NCBI RefSeq assembly: GCF_050947335.1
Contig: NW_027473352.1
Span: forward strand, 806,001-870,000
Length of the DNA stretch: 64,000 nt
Reading direction: 5' to 3'
DNA from: Megachile rotundata
Lineage: Eukaryota; Arthropoda; Insecta; Hymenoptera; Megachilidae
Positions 38,510 through 50,754 of the stretch are shown piece by piece. Under the pieces are notes generated by a model. The model was not told the DNA's origin. It searched no databases and saw nothing but the letters and a program-made list of their open reading frames with translations. Position 1 is the first letter of the stretch. Every line of letters begins with the position of its first letter. Both the position numbers and the translations under genes were made by a program.

Positions 38510-41500
38510 ATTGTGAGATTGTGTGATTGTGTGATTGTGTGATTGAGTGATTGTGTGCTTGTGTGATTGTGTGATTGTGTGATTGTGTGATTGTGTGATT
38601 GTGTGATTGTGTGATTGTGTGATTGTGTGATTGTGTGATTGTGTGATTGTGTGATTGTGTGATTGTGTGATTGTGTGATTGAGTGATTGTGTGCTTGTGT
38701 GATTGTGTGATTTTGTGATTGAGTGATTGTGTGATTTTGTGATTGTGTGAATGTGTGATTGTGTGACCGTGTGATTGTGTGATTGTGTGATTGCGATTGT
38801 GTGATTGTGATTATGTGATTGTGATTGTGATTGTGTGATTGTGTGACTGTGATTGTGTGACCGTCATTGTGTGACCGTAATTGTGCGATCATGATTGTAT
38901 GATCGTGATTGTGTGATCGTGATTGTGTGACCGTGATTGTGTGATCGTGATTGTGTGATTGTGTGATTGTGTGATTGTGTGAATGTGTGATTGTGTTACC
39001 GTTATTGTGAGACCGTGATTGTGTGACCGTGATTGTGTGGTTGCGACTGTGTGATTGTGTGACCGTGATTGTGTGGTTGCGACTGTGTGATTGTGACTGT
39101 GTGATTGTGTGAGTGTGTTATTGTGTGATTGAGTGATTGTGTGACTGTCGGATTGTGACTGTGTGATTGTGTGAGTGTGTTATTGTGTGATTGAGTAATT
39201 GTGTGACTGTGTGATTGTGTGATTGTGTGATTGTGTGATTGTGTGATTGTGTGATTGTGTGATTGTGTGATTGTGTGATTGTGTGATTGTGTGATTGTGT
39301 GATTGTGTGATTGTGATTGTGTGATTGTGTGATTGTGAGATTGTGTGATTGTGTGATTGTGTGATTGTGATGGTGTGATTGTATGACTGTGTGATTGTGT
39401 GATTGTGTGATTGTGAGATTGTGTGATTGTGTGATTGAGTGATTGTGTGATTGTGTGATTGTGTGATTGTGTGATTGTGTGACTGTGTGATTGTGTGATT
39501 GTGTGATTGTGTGATTGTGTGATTGTGTGATTGTGTGATTGTGTAATTGTGATTGTGTGATTGTGTGATTGTGTGATTGTGTGATTGTGTGATTGTGTGA
39601 TTGAGTGATTGTGTGCTTGTGTGATTGTGTGATTTTGTGATTGAGTGATTGTGTGATTGTGTGATTGTGTGATTGTGTGATTGTGTGATTGTGTGATTGT
39701 GTGATTGGGTGATTGTGTGATTGTGTGATTGCGTGATTGTGTAGTTGTGCGATCGTGATTGTGTGATCGTGATTGTGTGATTGCGTGATTGTGATTGTGT
39801 GATTGTGTGACTGTGATTGTGTGACCGTAATTGTGTGATCATGATTGTGTGATCGTGATTGTGTGATCGTGATTGTATGACCGTGATTGTGTGATCGTGA
39901 TTTTGTGATTGTGTGATTGTGTGATTGTGTGATTGTGTGAATATGTGATTGTGTTACCGTTATTGTGTGACCGTGATTGTGTGGTTGCGACTGTGTGATT
40001 GTGACTGTGTGATTGTGTGAGTGTGTTATTGTGTGATTGTGTGATTGTGTGACCGTGTGATTGTGTGATTTTGTGATTGTGTGATTGTGTGATTGTGTGA
40101 CCGTGATTGTGTGACCGCGATTTTGTGACCGTGATTGTGTGACCGTGATTGATTGACCGTGATTGAGTGACCGTGATTGTGTGATCGTGTGATTGTGTGA
40201 TTGTGTGATTGTGATTGTGTGATTGTGATTGTGTGATTGTGATTGTGTGATTGTGATTGTGTGATTGTGATTGTGTGATTGTGATTGTGTGATTGTGATT
40301 GTGTGATTGTGATTGTGTGATTGTGATTGTGTGATTGTGATTGTGTGATTGTGATTGTGTGATTGTGATTGTGTGATTGTGATTGTGTGATTGTGATTGT
40401 GTGATTGTGATTGTGTGATTGTGATTGTGTGATTGTGATTGTGTGATTGTGATTGTGTGATAGTGTCTGTGTGATTGTGTGATTGTGATTGTATGATAGT
40501 GTCTGTGTGATTGTGTGAGTGTGTGACTGTGTGAATGTGTGATTGTGAGATTGTGTGATTGTGTGATTGAGTGATTGTGTGATTGTGTGATTGTGTGATT
40601 GTGTGATTGTGTGATTGTGTGATTGTGTGATTGTGTGAATGTGTGATTGTGTTACCGTTATTGTGTGACCGTGATTGTGTGGTTGCGCCTGTGTGATTGT
40701 GACTGTGTGATTGTGTGAGTGTGTTATTGTGTGATTGAGTGATTGTGTGACTGTGTGATTGTGTGATTGTGTGATTTTGTGATTTTGTGATTGTGTGATT
40801 GTGTGATTGTGTGACCGTGATTGTGTGACCGCGATTTTGTGACCGTGATTGTGTGACCGTGATTGAGTGACCGTGATTGAGTGACCGTGATTGTGTGATC
40901 GTGTGATTGGGTGATTGTGTGATTGTGATTGTGCGATTGTGATTGTGTGATTGTGAGATTGTGTGAATTGTGTGATTGTGTGATTGTGTGAATGTGTGAT
41001 TGTGTGACCGTGATTGTGTGATTGATGATGGTGTGATTGTGTGATTGTGTGATTGTGTGATTCTGTGATTCTGTGATTCTGTGATTGTGTGATTGTGTAA
41101 TTGTGATTGTGCGATTGTGATTGTGTGATTGTGTGATTGTGAGATTGTGTGATTGTGTGATTGTGTGATTGTGTGATTGTGTGATTGTGTGATTGTGTGA
41201 TTGTGTGATTGTGATTGTGTGATTGTGTGATTGTGTGATTGTGTGATTGTGTGATTGTGTGATTGTGTGACTGTGTGATTGTGTGATTGTGTGCTTGTGT
41301 GATTGTGTGATTTTGTGATTGAGTGATTGTGTGATTGTGTGATTGTGTGAATGTGTGATTGTGTGACCGTGATTGTGTGATTGATGATTGTGTGATTGTG
41401 TGATTGTGTGATTGTGTGATTGTGTGATTGTGTGATTGTGTGATTGTGTGATTGTGTGATTGTGTGATTGTGATTGTGTGATTGTGTGATTGTGTGATTG

Positions 41501-41760
41501 TGTGATTGTGTGATTGTGTGATTGTGTGATTGTGTGATTGAGTGATTGTGTGCTTGTGTGATTGTGTGATTTTGCGATTGAGTGATTGTGTGATTGTGTG
41601 ATTGTGTGATTGTGTGATTGTGTGATTGTGTGATTGTGTGATTGTGTGATAGTGTGATTGTGAGATTGTGTGATTGTGTGATTGTGTGATTGAGTGATTG
41701 TGTGCTTGTGTGATTGTGTGATTGTGTGATTGTGTGATTGTGTGATTGTGTGATTGTGTG
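38510..41760 (+). repeat. 3.94 kb tandem duplication, copy 2 (contracted)
   Basis: It is collinear with copy 1 but about 0.8 kb shorter. Eight 14-mers are missing, three octamers are missing before the TTACCG landmark at 40652, and about 670 bases are missing between GATTGATGATTG (37566/41379) and the GATTTTGCGATTGAG marker (38421/41568). GACGGTG near 35110 in copy 1 is GACCGTG here. GATTCTG occurs three times in a row near 41.06 kb against twice near 37.26 kb. Confidence 0.84.
40207..40458 (+). repeat. 14-mer sub-array, 18 units
   Basis: Eighteen perfect units. It is the duplicate of the 26-unit array at 36266, within the 3.94 kb tandem duplication. Both copies share a GTATGATAG variant just downstream. 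Confidence 0.88.
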
Positions 41761-41836
41761 ATTGTGTGATTGTGTGATTGTGTGATTGTGTGATTGTGTG
41801 ATTGTGTGATTGTGTGATTGTGTGATTGTGATTGTG

Positions 41837-42386
41837 TGACCGTCATTGTGTGACCGTAATTGTGTGATCATGATTGTGTGATCGTGATTGTGTGGTTGCG
41901 ACTGTGTGATTGTGACTGTGTGATTGTGTGAGTGTGTTATTGTGTGATTGAGTGATTGTGTGACTGTGTGATTGTGACTGTGTGATTGTGTGAGTGTGTT
42001 ATTGTGTGATTGAGTGATTGTGTGACTGTGTGATTGTGTGATTGTGTGATTGTGTGATTGTGTGATTGTGTGATTGTGTGATTGTGTGATTGTGTGATTG
42101 TGTGATTGTGTGATTGTGTGATTGTGTGATTGTGTGATTGTGTGATTGTGTGATTGTGATTGTGTGATTGTGTGATTGTGAGATTGTGTGATTGTGTGAT
42201 TTTGTGATTGTGTGATTGTGTGATTGTGATTGTGTGATTGTGTGATTGTGTGATTGTGTGATTGTGAGATTGTGTGAATTGTGTGATTGTGTGATTGTGT
42301 GATTGTGTGATTGTGTGATTGCGATTGTGTGATTGTGATTATGTGATTGTGATTGTGATTGTGTGATTGTGTGATTGTGATTGTGT
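41837..42386 (+). repeat. ~880 bp higher-order repeat, shortened unit
   Basis: It begins at GACCGTCATTG, followed by GACCGTAATTG and TGATCATG, and ends at the next GACCGTCATTG after 550 bases. It has the ends of the ~880 bp unit (two GTGTTATTG/GATTGAG motifs on the left; GAGATTGTGTGAATTG, GCGATTG and GATTATG on the right) but lacks the middle GCTTGTG/GATAGTG part. Confidence 0.78.
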
Positions 42387-43265
42387 GACCGTCATTGTGT
42401 GACCGTAATTGTGTGATCATGATTGTGTGATCGTGATTGTGTGGTTGCGACTGTGTGATTGTGACTGTGTGATTGTGTGAGTGTGTTATTGTGTGATTGA
42501 GTGATTGTGTGACTGTGTGATTGTGACTGTGTGATTGTGTGAGTGTGTTATTGTGTGATTGAGTGATTGTGTGATTGAGTGATTGTGTGACTGTGTGATT
42601 GTGTGATTGTGTGATTGTGTGATTGTGTGATTGTGTGATTGTGTGATTGTGTGATTGTGTGATTGTGTGATTGTGTGATTGTGTGATTGTGTGATTGTGT
42701 GATTGTGATTGTGTGATTGTGTGATTGTGTGATTGTGTGATTGTGTGATTGTGTGATTGTGTGATTGTGTGATTGAGTGATTGTGTGCTTGTGTGATTGT
42801 GTGATTTTGTGATTGAGTGATTGTGTGATTGTGTGATTGTGTGATTGTGTGATTGTGTGATTGTGTGATTGTGTGATTGTGTGATAGTGTGATTGTGAGA
42901 TTGTGTGATTGTGTGATTGTGTGATTGTGTGATTGAGTGATTGTGTGCTTGTGTGATTGTGTGATTGTTTGATTGTGTGGTTGTGTGATTGTGTGACTGT
43001 GTGATTGTGTGATTGTGTGATTGTGCGATTGTGATTGTGTGATTGCGTGATTGCGTGATTGTGATGGTGTGATTGTATGACTGTGTGATTGTGTGATTGT
43101 GTGATTGTGATTGTGTGATTGTGTGATTGTGTGATTGTGTGATTGTGAGATTGTGAATTGTGTGATTGTGTGATTGTGTGATTGTGTGATTGTGTGATTG
43201 CGATTGTGTGATTGTGATTATGTGATTGTGATTGTGATTGTGTGATTGTGTGATTGTGATTGTGT
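42387..43265 (+). repeat. ~880 bp higher-order repeat, unit 1
   Basis: Order: GACCGTCATTG, GACCGTAATTG, TGATCATG, GTGGTTGCGACTG, two GTGAGTGTGTTATTG, GATTGAG pairs, GTGACTG, pure octamers, GCTTGTG, GATTTTG, GATAGTG, GAGATTG, GCTTGTG, GATTGTTTG, GTGGTTG, GTGCGATTG, GCGTGATTGCG, GATGGTG, GTATGACTG, GTGAATTG, GCGATTG, GATTATG. It has a private four-base loss: GAGATTGTGAATTG near 43149. Confidence 0.84.
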
Positions 43266-44146
43266 GACCGTCATTGTGTGACCGTAATTGTGTGATCATG
43301 ATTGTGTGATCGTGATTGTGTGGTTGCGACTGTGTGATTGTGACTGTGTGATTGTGTGAGTGTGTTATTGTGTGATTGAGTGATTGTGTGACTGTGTGAT
43401 TGTGACTGTGTGATTGTGTGAGTGTGTTATTGTGTGATTGAGTGATTGTGTGATTGAGTGATTGTGTGACTGTGTGATTGTGTGATTGTGTGATTGTGTG
43501 ATTGTGTGATTGTGTGATTGTGTGATTGTGTGATTGTGTGATTGTGTGATTGTGTGATTGTGTGATTGTGTGATTGTGTGATTGTGTGATTGTGATTGTG
43601 TGATTGTGTGATTGTGTGATTGTGTGATTGTGTGATTGTGTGATTGTGTGATTGAGTGATTGTGTGCTTGTGTGATTGTGTGATTTTGTGATTGAGTGAT
43701 TGTGTGATTGTGTGATTGTGTGATTGTGTGATTGTGTGATTGTGTGATTGTGTGATTGTGTGATAGTGTGATTGTGAGATTGTGTGATTGTGTGATTGTG
43801 TGATTGTGTGATTGAGTGATTGTGTGCTTGTGTGATTGTGTGATTGTTTGATTGTGTGGTTGTGTGATTGTGTGACTGTGTGATTGTGTGATTGTGTGAT
43901 TGTGCGATTGTGATTGTGTGATTGCGTGATTGCGTGATTGTGATGGTGTGATTGTATGACTGTGTGATTGTGTGATTGTGTGATTGTGATTGTGTGATTG
44001 TGTGATTGTGTGATTGTGTGATTGTGAGATTGTGTGAATTGTGTGATTGTGTGATTGTGTGATTGTGTGATTGTGTGATTGCGATTGTGTGATTGTGATT
44101 ATGTGATTGTGATTGTGATTGTGTGATTGTGTGATTGTGATTGTGT
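43266..44146 (+). repeat. ~880 bp higher-order repeat, unit 2
   Basis: Same order as unit 1 at an offset of 879 bases. It keeps the full GAGATTGTGTGAATTG where unit 1 has lost four bases. Confidence 0.84.
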
Positions 44147-45523
44147 GACCGTCATTGTGTGACCGTAATTGTGTGATCATGATTGTGTGATCGTGATTGT
44201 GTGGTTGCGACTGTGTGATTGTGACTGTGTGATTGTGTGAGTGTGTTATTGTGTGATTGAGTGATTGTGTGACTGTGTGATTGTGACTGTGTGATTGTGT
44301 GAGTGTGTTATTGTGTGATTGAGTGATTGTGTGATTGAGTGATTGTGTGACTGTGTGATTGTGTGATTGTGTGATTGTGTGATTGTGTGATTGTGTGATT
44401 GTGTGATTGTGTGATTGTGTGATTGTGTGATTGTGTGATTGTGTGATTGTGTGATTGTGTGATTGTGTGATTGTGATTGTGTGATTGTGTGATTGTGTGA
44501 TTGTGTGATTGTGTGATTGTGTGATTGTGTGATTGTGTGCTCGTGTGATTGTGTGATTTTGTGATTGAGTGATTGTGTGATTGTGTGATTGTGTGATTGT
44601 GTGATTGTGTGATTGTGTGATTGTGTGATTGTGTGATAGTGTGATTGTGAGATTGTGTGATTGTGTGATTGTGTGATTGTGTGATTGAGTGATTGTGTGC
44701 TTGTGTGATTGTGTGATTGTTTGATTGTGTGGTTGTGTGATTGTGTGACTGTGTGATTGTGTGATTGTGTGATTGTGCGATTGTGATTGTGTGATTGCGT
44801 GATTGCGTGATTGTGATGGTGTGATTGTATGACTGTGTGATTGTGTGATTGTGTGATTGTGAGATTGTGTGATTGTGTGATTGAGTGATGGTGTGATTGT
44901 GTGATTGTGTGATTGTGTGATTGTGATTGTGCGATTGTGATTGTGTGATTGTGTGATTGTGTGATTGTGTGATTGTGTGATTGTGTGATTGTGTGATAGT
45001 GTCTGTGTGATTGTGTGAGTGTGTGAGTGTGTGATTGTGTGATTGTGTGATTGTGTGATTGTGTGGTTGTGTGATTGTGTGACTGTGTGATTGTGTGATT
45101 GTGCGATTGTGATTGTGTGAATGTGTGATTGTGTGAATGTGTGATTGTGTGATTGTGTGACTGTGTGATTGTGTGATTGTGTGATTGAGTGATTGTGTGA
45201 TTGTGTAATTGTGATTGTGCGATTGTGATTGTGTGACTGTGTGATTGTGTGATTGTGAGATTGTGTGATTGTGTAATTGTGATTGTGCGATTGTGATTGT
45301 GTCATTGTGTGATTGTGTGATTGTGAGATTGTGTGATTGTGTGATTGTGTGATTGTGTGATTGTGATTGTGTGATTGTGTGATTGTGTGATTGTGTGATT
45401 GTGAGATTGTGTGAATTGTGTGATTGTGTGATTGTGTGATTGTGTGATTGTGTGATTGCGATTGTGTGATTGTGATTATGTGATTGTGATTGTGATTGTG
45501 TGATTGTGTGATTGTGATTGTGT
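44147..45523 (+). repeat. ~880 bp higher-order repeat, unit 3 (expanded)
   Basis: It starts like units 1 and 2 through GCGTGATTGCG, GATGGTG and GTATGACTG (about 44.82 kb) but then carries an additional segment of about 500 bases with GATAGTGTCTG, GTGTGAGTGTGTGAGTG and several GTGTAATTG/GCGATTG pairs before the common right end. GTGCTCGTG near 44539 replaces GTGCTTGTG. A further unit of this type starts at 48667 and matches 44.15-44.87 kb for about 0.7 kb. Confidence 0.8.
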
Positions 45524-48500
45524 GACCGTCATTGTGTGACCGTAATTGTGTGATCATGATTGTGTGATCGTGATTGTGTGGTTGCGACTGTGTGATTGTG
45601 ACTGTGTGATTGTGTGAGTGTGTTATTGTGTGATTGAGTGATTGTGTGACTGTGTGATTGTGACTGTGTGATTGTGTGAGTGTGTTATTGTGTGATTGAG
45701 TGATTGTGTGACTGTGTGATTGTGTGATTGTGTGATTGTGTGATTGTGTGATTGTGTGATTGTGTGATTGTGTGATTGTGTGATTGTGTGATTGTGTGAT
45801 TGTGTGATTGTGTGATTGTGTGATAGTGTGATTGTGTGATTGTGTGATTGTGTGATTGAGTGATTGTGTGCTTGTGTGATTGTGTGATTTTGCGATTGAG
45901 TGATTGTGTGATTGTGTGATTGTGTGATTGTGTGATTGTGTGATTGTGTGATTGTGTGATAGTGTGATTGTGAGATTGTGTGATTGTGTGATTGTGTGAT
46001 TGAGTGATTGTGTGCTTGTGTGATTGTGTGATTGTGTGATTGTGTGATTGTGTGATTGTGTGATTGTGTGATTGTGTGATTGTGTGATTGTGTGATTGTG
46101 TGATTGTGTGATTGTGTGATTGTGTGATTGAGTGATTGTGTGATTGTGTGATTGTGTGATTGTGTGATTGTGTGATTGTGTGATTGTGTGATTGTGTGAT
46201 TGTGTGATTGTGTGATTGTGTGATTGTGTGATTGTGTGATTGTGTGATTGTGTGATTGTGTGCTTGTGTGATTGTGTGATTTTGTGATTGAGTGATTGTG
46301 TGATTGTGTGATTGTGTGAATGTGTGATTGTGTGACCGTGATTGTGTGATTGATGATTGTGTGATTGTGTGATTGTGTGATTGTGTGATTGTGTGATTGT
46401 GTGATTGTGTGATTGTGTGATTGTGTGAATGTGTGATTGTGTTACCGTTATTGTGTGACCGTGATTGTGTGGTTGCGCCTGTGTGATTGTGACTGTGTGA
46501 TTGTGTGAGTGTGTTATTGTGTGATTGAGTGATTGTGTGACTGTGTGATTGTGTGATTGTGTGATTGTGTGATTTTGTGATTTTGTGATTTTGTGATTGT
46601 GTGATTGTGTGATTGTGTGACCGTGATTGTGTGACCGCGATTTTGTGACCGTGATTGTGTGACCGTGATTGAGTGACCGTGATTGAGTGACCGTGATTGT
46701 GTGATCGTGTGATTGTGATTGTGCGATTGTGATTGTGTGATTGTGAGATTGTGTGAATTGTGTGATTGTGTGATTGTGTGAATGTGTGATTGTGTGATTG
46801 TGTGACCGTGATTGTGTGATTGATGATGGTGTGATTGTGTGATTGTGTGATTGTGTAATTGTGATTGTGCGATTGTGATTGTGTGATTGTGTGATTGTGT
46901 GATTGTGTGATTGTGTGATTGTGTGATTGTGTGATTGTGTGATTGTGATTGTGTGATTGTGTGATTGTGTGATTGTGTGATTGTGTGATTGTGTGATTGT
47001 GTGATTGTGTGATTGTGTGATTGTGTGACTGTGTGATTGTGTGATTGTGTGCTTGTGTGATTGTGTGATTTTGTGATTGAGTGATTGTGTGATTGTGTGA
47101 TTGTGTGAATGTGTGATTGTGTGACCGTGATTGTGTGATTGATGATTGTGTGATTGTGTGATTGTGTGATTGTGTGATTGTGTGATTGTGTGAATGTGTG
47201 ATTGTGTTACCGCTATTGTGTGACCGTGATTGTGTGGTTGCGACTGTGTGATTGTGACTGTGTGATTGTGTGAGTGTGTCATTGTGTGATTGAGTGATTG
47301 TGTGACTGTGTGATTGTGTGATTGTGTGATTGTGTGATTGTGTGATTGTGTGATTGTGTGATTGTGTGATTGTGTGATTGTGTGATTGTGTGATTGTGTG
47401 ATTGTGTGATTGTGTGATCGTGTGATTGTGTGATTGTGTGATTGTGTGATTGTGTGATTGTGTGATTGTGATTGTGTGATTGTGTGATTGTGTGATTGTG
47501 TGATTGTGTGATTGTGTGATTGAGTGATTGTGTGCTTGTGTGATTGTGTGATTTTGCGATTGAGTGATTGTGTGATTGTGTGATTGTGTGATTGTGTGAT
47601 TGTGTGATTGTGTGATTGTGTGATAGTGTGATTGTGAGATTGTGTGATTGTGTGATTGTGTGATTGAGTGATTGTGTGCTTGTGTGATTGTGTGATTGTG
47701 TGATTGTGTGATTGTGTGATTGTGTGATTGTGTGATTTTGTGATTGTGTGATTGTGTGATTGTGTGATTGTGTGATTGTGTGATTGTGTGATTGAGTGAT
47801 TGTGTGCTTGTGTGATTGTGTGATTTTGTGATTGAGTGATTGTGTGATTTTGTGATTTTGTGAATGTGTGATTGTGTGACCGTGTGATTGTGTGATTGTG
47901 TGATTGCGATTGTGTGATTGTGATTATGTGATTGTAATTGTGATTGTGTGATTGTGTGACTGTGATTGTGTGACAGTCATTGTGTGACCGTAATTGTGTG
48001 ATCATGATTGTATGATCGTGATTGTGTGATCGTGATTGTGTGACCGTGATTGTGTGATCGTGATTGTGTGATTGTGTGATTGTGTGATTGTGTGAATGTG
48101 TGATTGTGTTACCGTTATTGTGTGACCGTGATTGTGTGACCGTGATTGTGTGGTTGCGACTGTGTGATTGTGTGACCGTGATTGTGTGGTTGCGACTGTG
48201 TGGTTGCGACTGTGTGATTGTGTGACCGTGATTGTGTGGTTGCGACTGTGTGATTGTGACTGTGTGATTGTGTGAGTGTGTTATTGTGTGATTGAGTGAT
48301 TGTGTGACTGTGTGATTGTGACTGTGTGATTGTGTGATTGTGTGATTGTGTGATTGTGTGATTGTGTGATTGTGTGATTGTGTGATTGTGTGATTGTGTG
48401 ATTGTGTGATTGTGTGATTGTGTGATTGTGTGATTGTGATTGTGTGATTGTGTGATTGTGAGATTGTGTGATTGTGTGATTGTGTGATTGTGTGATTGTG

Positions 48501-50750
48501 ATTGTGTGATTGTGTGATTGTGTGATTGTGTGATTGTGAGATTGTGTGAATTGTGTGATTGTGTGATTGTGTGATTGTGTGATTGTGTGATTGTGTGATT
48601 GCGATTGTGTGATTGTGATTATGTGATTGTGATTGTGATTGTGTGATTGTGTGATTGTGATTGTGTGACCGTCATTGTGTGACCGTAATTGTGTGATCAT
48701 GATTGTGTGATCGTGATTGTGTGGTTGCGACTGTGTGATTGTGACTGTGTGATTGTGTGAGTGTGTTATTGTGTGATTGAGTGATTGTGTGACTGTGTGA
48801 TTGTGACTGTGTGATTGTGTGAGTGTGTTATTGTGTGATTGAGTGATTGTGTGATTGAGTGATTGTGTGACTGTGTGATTGTGTGATTGTGTGATTGTGT
48901 GATTGTGTGATTGTGTGATTGTGTGATTGTGTGATTGTGTGATTGTGTGATTGTGTGATTGTGTGATTGTGTGATTGTGTGATTGTGATTGTGTGATTGT
49001 GTGATTGTGTGATTGTGTGATTGTGTGATTGTGTGATTGTGTGATTGTGTGATTGTGTGATTGTGTGATTGAGTGTTTGTGTGCTTGTGTGATTGTGTGA
49101 TTTTGTGATTGAGTGATTGTGTGATTGTGTGATTGTGTGATTGTGTGATTGTGTGATTGTGTGATTGTGTGATTGTGTGATTGTGTGATAGTGTGATTGT
49201 GAGATTGTGTGATTGTGTGATTGTGTGATTGTGTGATTGAGTGATTGTGTGCTTGTGTGATTGTGTGATTGTTTGATTGTGTGGTTGTGTGATTGTGTGA
49301 CTGTGTGATTGTGTGATTGTGTGATTGTGCGATTGTGATTGTGTGATTGCGTGATTGCGTGATTGTGATGGTGTGATTGTATGACTGTGTGATTGTGTGA
49401 TTGTGTGATTGTGAGATTGTGTGATTGTGTGATTGAGTGATTGTGTGATTGTGTGATTGTGTGATTGTGTGATTGTGTGACTGTGTGATTGTGTGATTGT
49501 GTGATTGTGTGATTGTGTGATTGTGTGATTGTGTGATTGTGTAATTGTGATTGTGTGATTGTGTGATTGTGTGATTGTGTGATTGTGTGATTGTGTGATT
49601 GAGTGATTGTGTGCTTGTGTGATTGTGTGATTTTGTGATTGAGTGATTGTGTGATTGTGTGATTGTGTGATTGTGTGATTGTGTGATTGTGTGATTGTGT
49701 GACCGTGATTGTGTGACCGCGATTTTGTGACCGTGATTGTGTGACCGTGATTGAGTGACCGTGATTGTGTGATCGTGTGATTGTGATTGTGCGATTGTGA
49801 TTGTGTGATTGTGAGATTGTGTGAATTGTGTGATTGTGTGATTGTGTGATTGTGTGATTGTGTGATTTTGTGATTTTGTGATTTTGTGATTGTGTGATTG
49901 TGTGATTGTGTGACCGTGATTGTGTGACCGCGATTTTGTGACCGTGATTGTGTGACCGTGATTGAGTGACCGTGATTGAGTGACCGTGATTGTGTGATCG
50001 TGTGATTGTGATTGTGCGATTGTGATTGTGTGATTGTGAGATTGTGTGAATTGTGTGATTGTGTGATTGTGTGAATGTGTGATTGTGTGATTGTGTGACC
50101 GTGATTGTGTGATTGATGATGGTGTGATTGTGTGATTGTGTGATTGTGTGATTCTGTGATTCTGTGATTCTGTGATTTTGTGATTGTGTAATTGTGATTG
50201 TGCGATTGTGATTGTGTGATTGTGTGATTGTGTGATTGTGTGATTGTGTGATTGTGTGATTGTGTGATTGTGTGATTGTGATTGTGTGATTGTGTGATTG
50301 TGTGATTGTGTGATTGTGTGATTGTGTGATTGTGTGATTGTGTGACTGTGTGATTGTGTGATTGTGTGCTTGTGTGATTGTGTGATTTTGTGATTGAGTG
50401 ATTGTGTGATTGTGTGATTGTGTGAATGTGTGATTGTGTGACCGTGATTGTGTGATTGATGATTGTGTGATTGTGTGATTGTGTGATTGTGTGATTGTGT
50501 GATTGTGTGAATGTGTGATTGTGTTACCGCTATTGTGTGACCGTGATTGTGTGGTTGCGACTGTGTGATTGTGACTGTGTGATTGTGTGAGTGTGTCATT
50601 GTGTGATTGAGTGATTGTGTGACTGTGTGATTGTGTGATTGTGTGATTGTGTGATTGTGTGATTGTGTGATTGTGTGATTGTGTGATTGTGTGATTGTGT
50701 GATTGTGTGATTGTGTGATTGTGTGATTGTGTGATTGTGTGATTGTGTGA
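45524..50750 (+). repeat. Region: mosaic of neighbouring cassettes
   Basis: No gene is visible. It contains GCTTGTG/GATAGTG modules (45.5-46.3 kb), the triple GATTTTG block with GACCGCG (46.57 and 49.86 kb), GATTGATGATTG segments, a run of GTGGTTGCGACTG repeats near 48.15-48.25 kb, and another ~880 bp-type unit from 48667. TTACCG-type landmarks lie at 46442, 47207 (TTACCGCTATTG), 48109 and 50524 (TTACCGCTATTG again). GACAGTCATTG near 47970 replaces the usual GACCGTCATTG. Confidence 0.78.
46571..47320 (+). repeat. ~0.75 kb block sharing private variants with 49.86-50.64 kb
   Basis: It begins with three consecutive GATTTTG units and ends with TTACCGCTATTG (47207) and GTGTGTCATTG (47276). The same private pair is at 50524 and 50593, with the offset moving from 3,293 at the left end to 3,317 at the right. 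All other landmarks I located read TTACCGTTAT and GTGTTATTG at those places. Confidence 0.8.
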
Positions 50751-50754
50751 TTGT

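Larger units (their letters stand above)
34570..38510 (+). repeat. 3.94 kb tandem duplication, copy 1
   Basis: Landmarks recur 3,941 bases downstream: GAGATTG 34574/38515, GTGCTTGTG 34616/38557, TTACCG 35055/38996 and 36013/39954, and the rare GTCGGATTG near 35207/39148. After the 14-mer array the offset drops to 3,829 and then 3,805 (TTACCG 36847/40652; GTTGCGCCTG 36879/40684). It carries the 26-unit 14-mer array, the recombinant a/b cassette and GCTTGTG modules at its right end. Confidence 0.86.

Noticed and set aside
41837..45523. CRISPR array, because ~880 bp and shorter units recur with constant ends
   Set aside because: The units contain no unique spacers, the 'spacers' are the same octamer, and there are no cas genes or leader.
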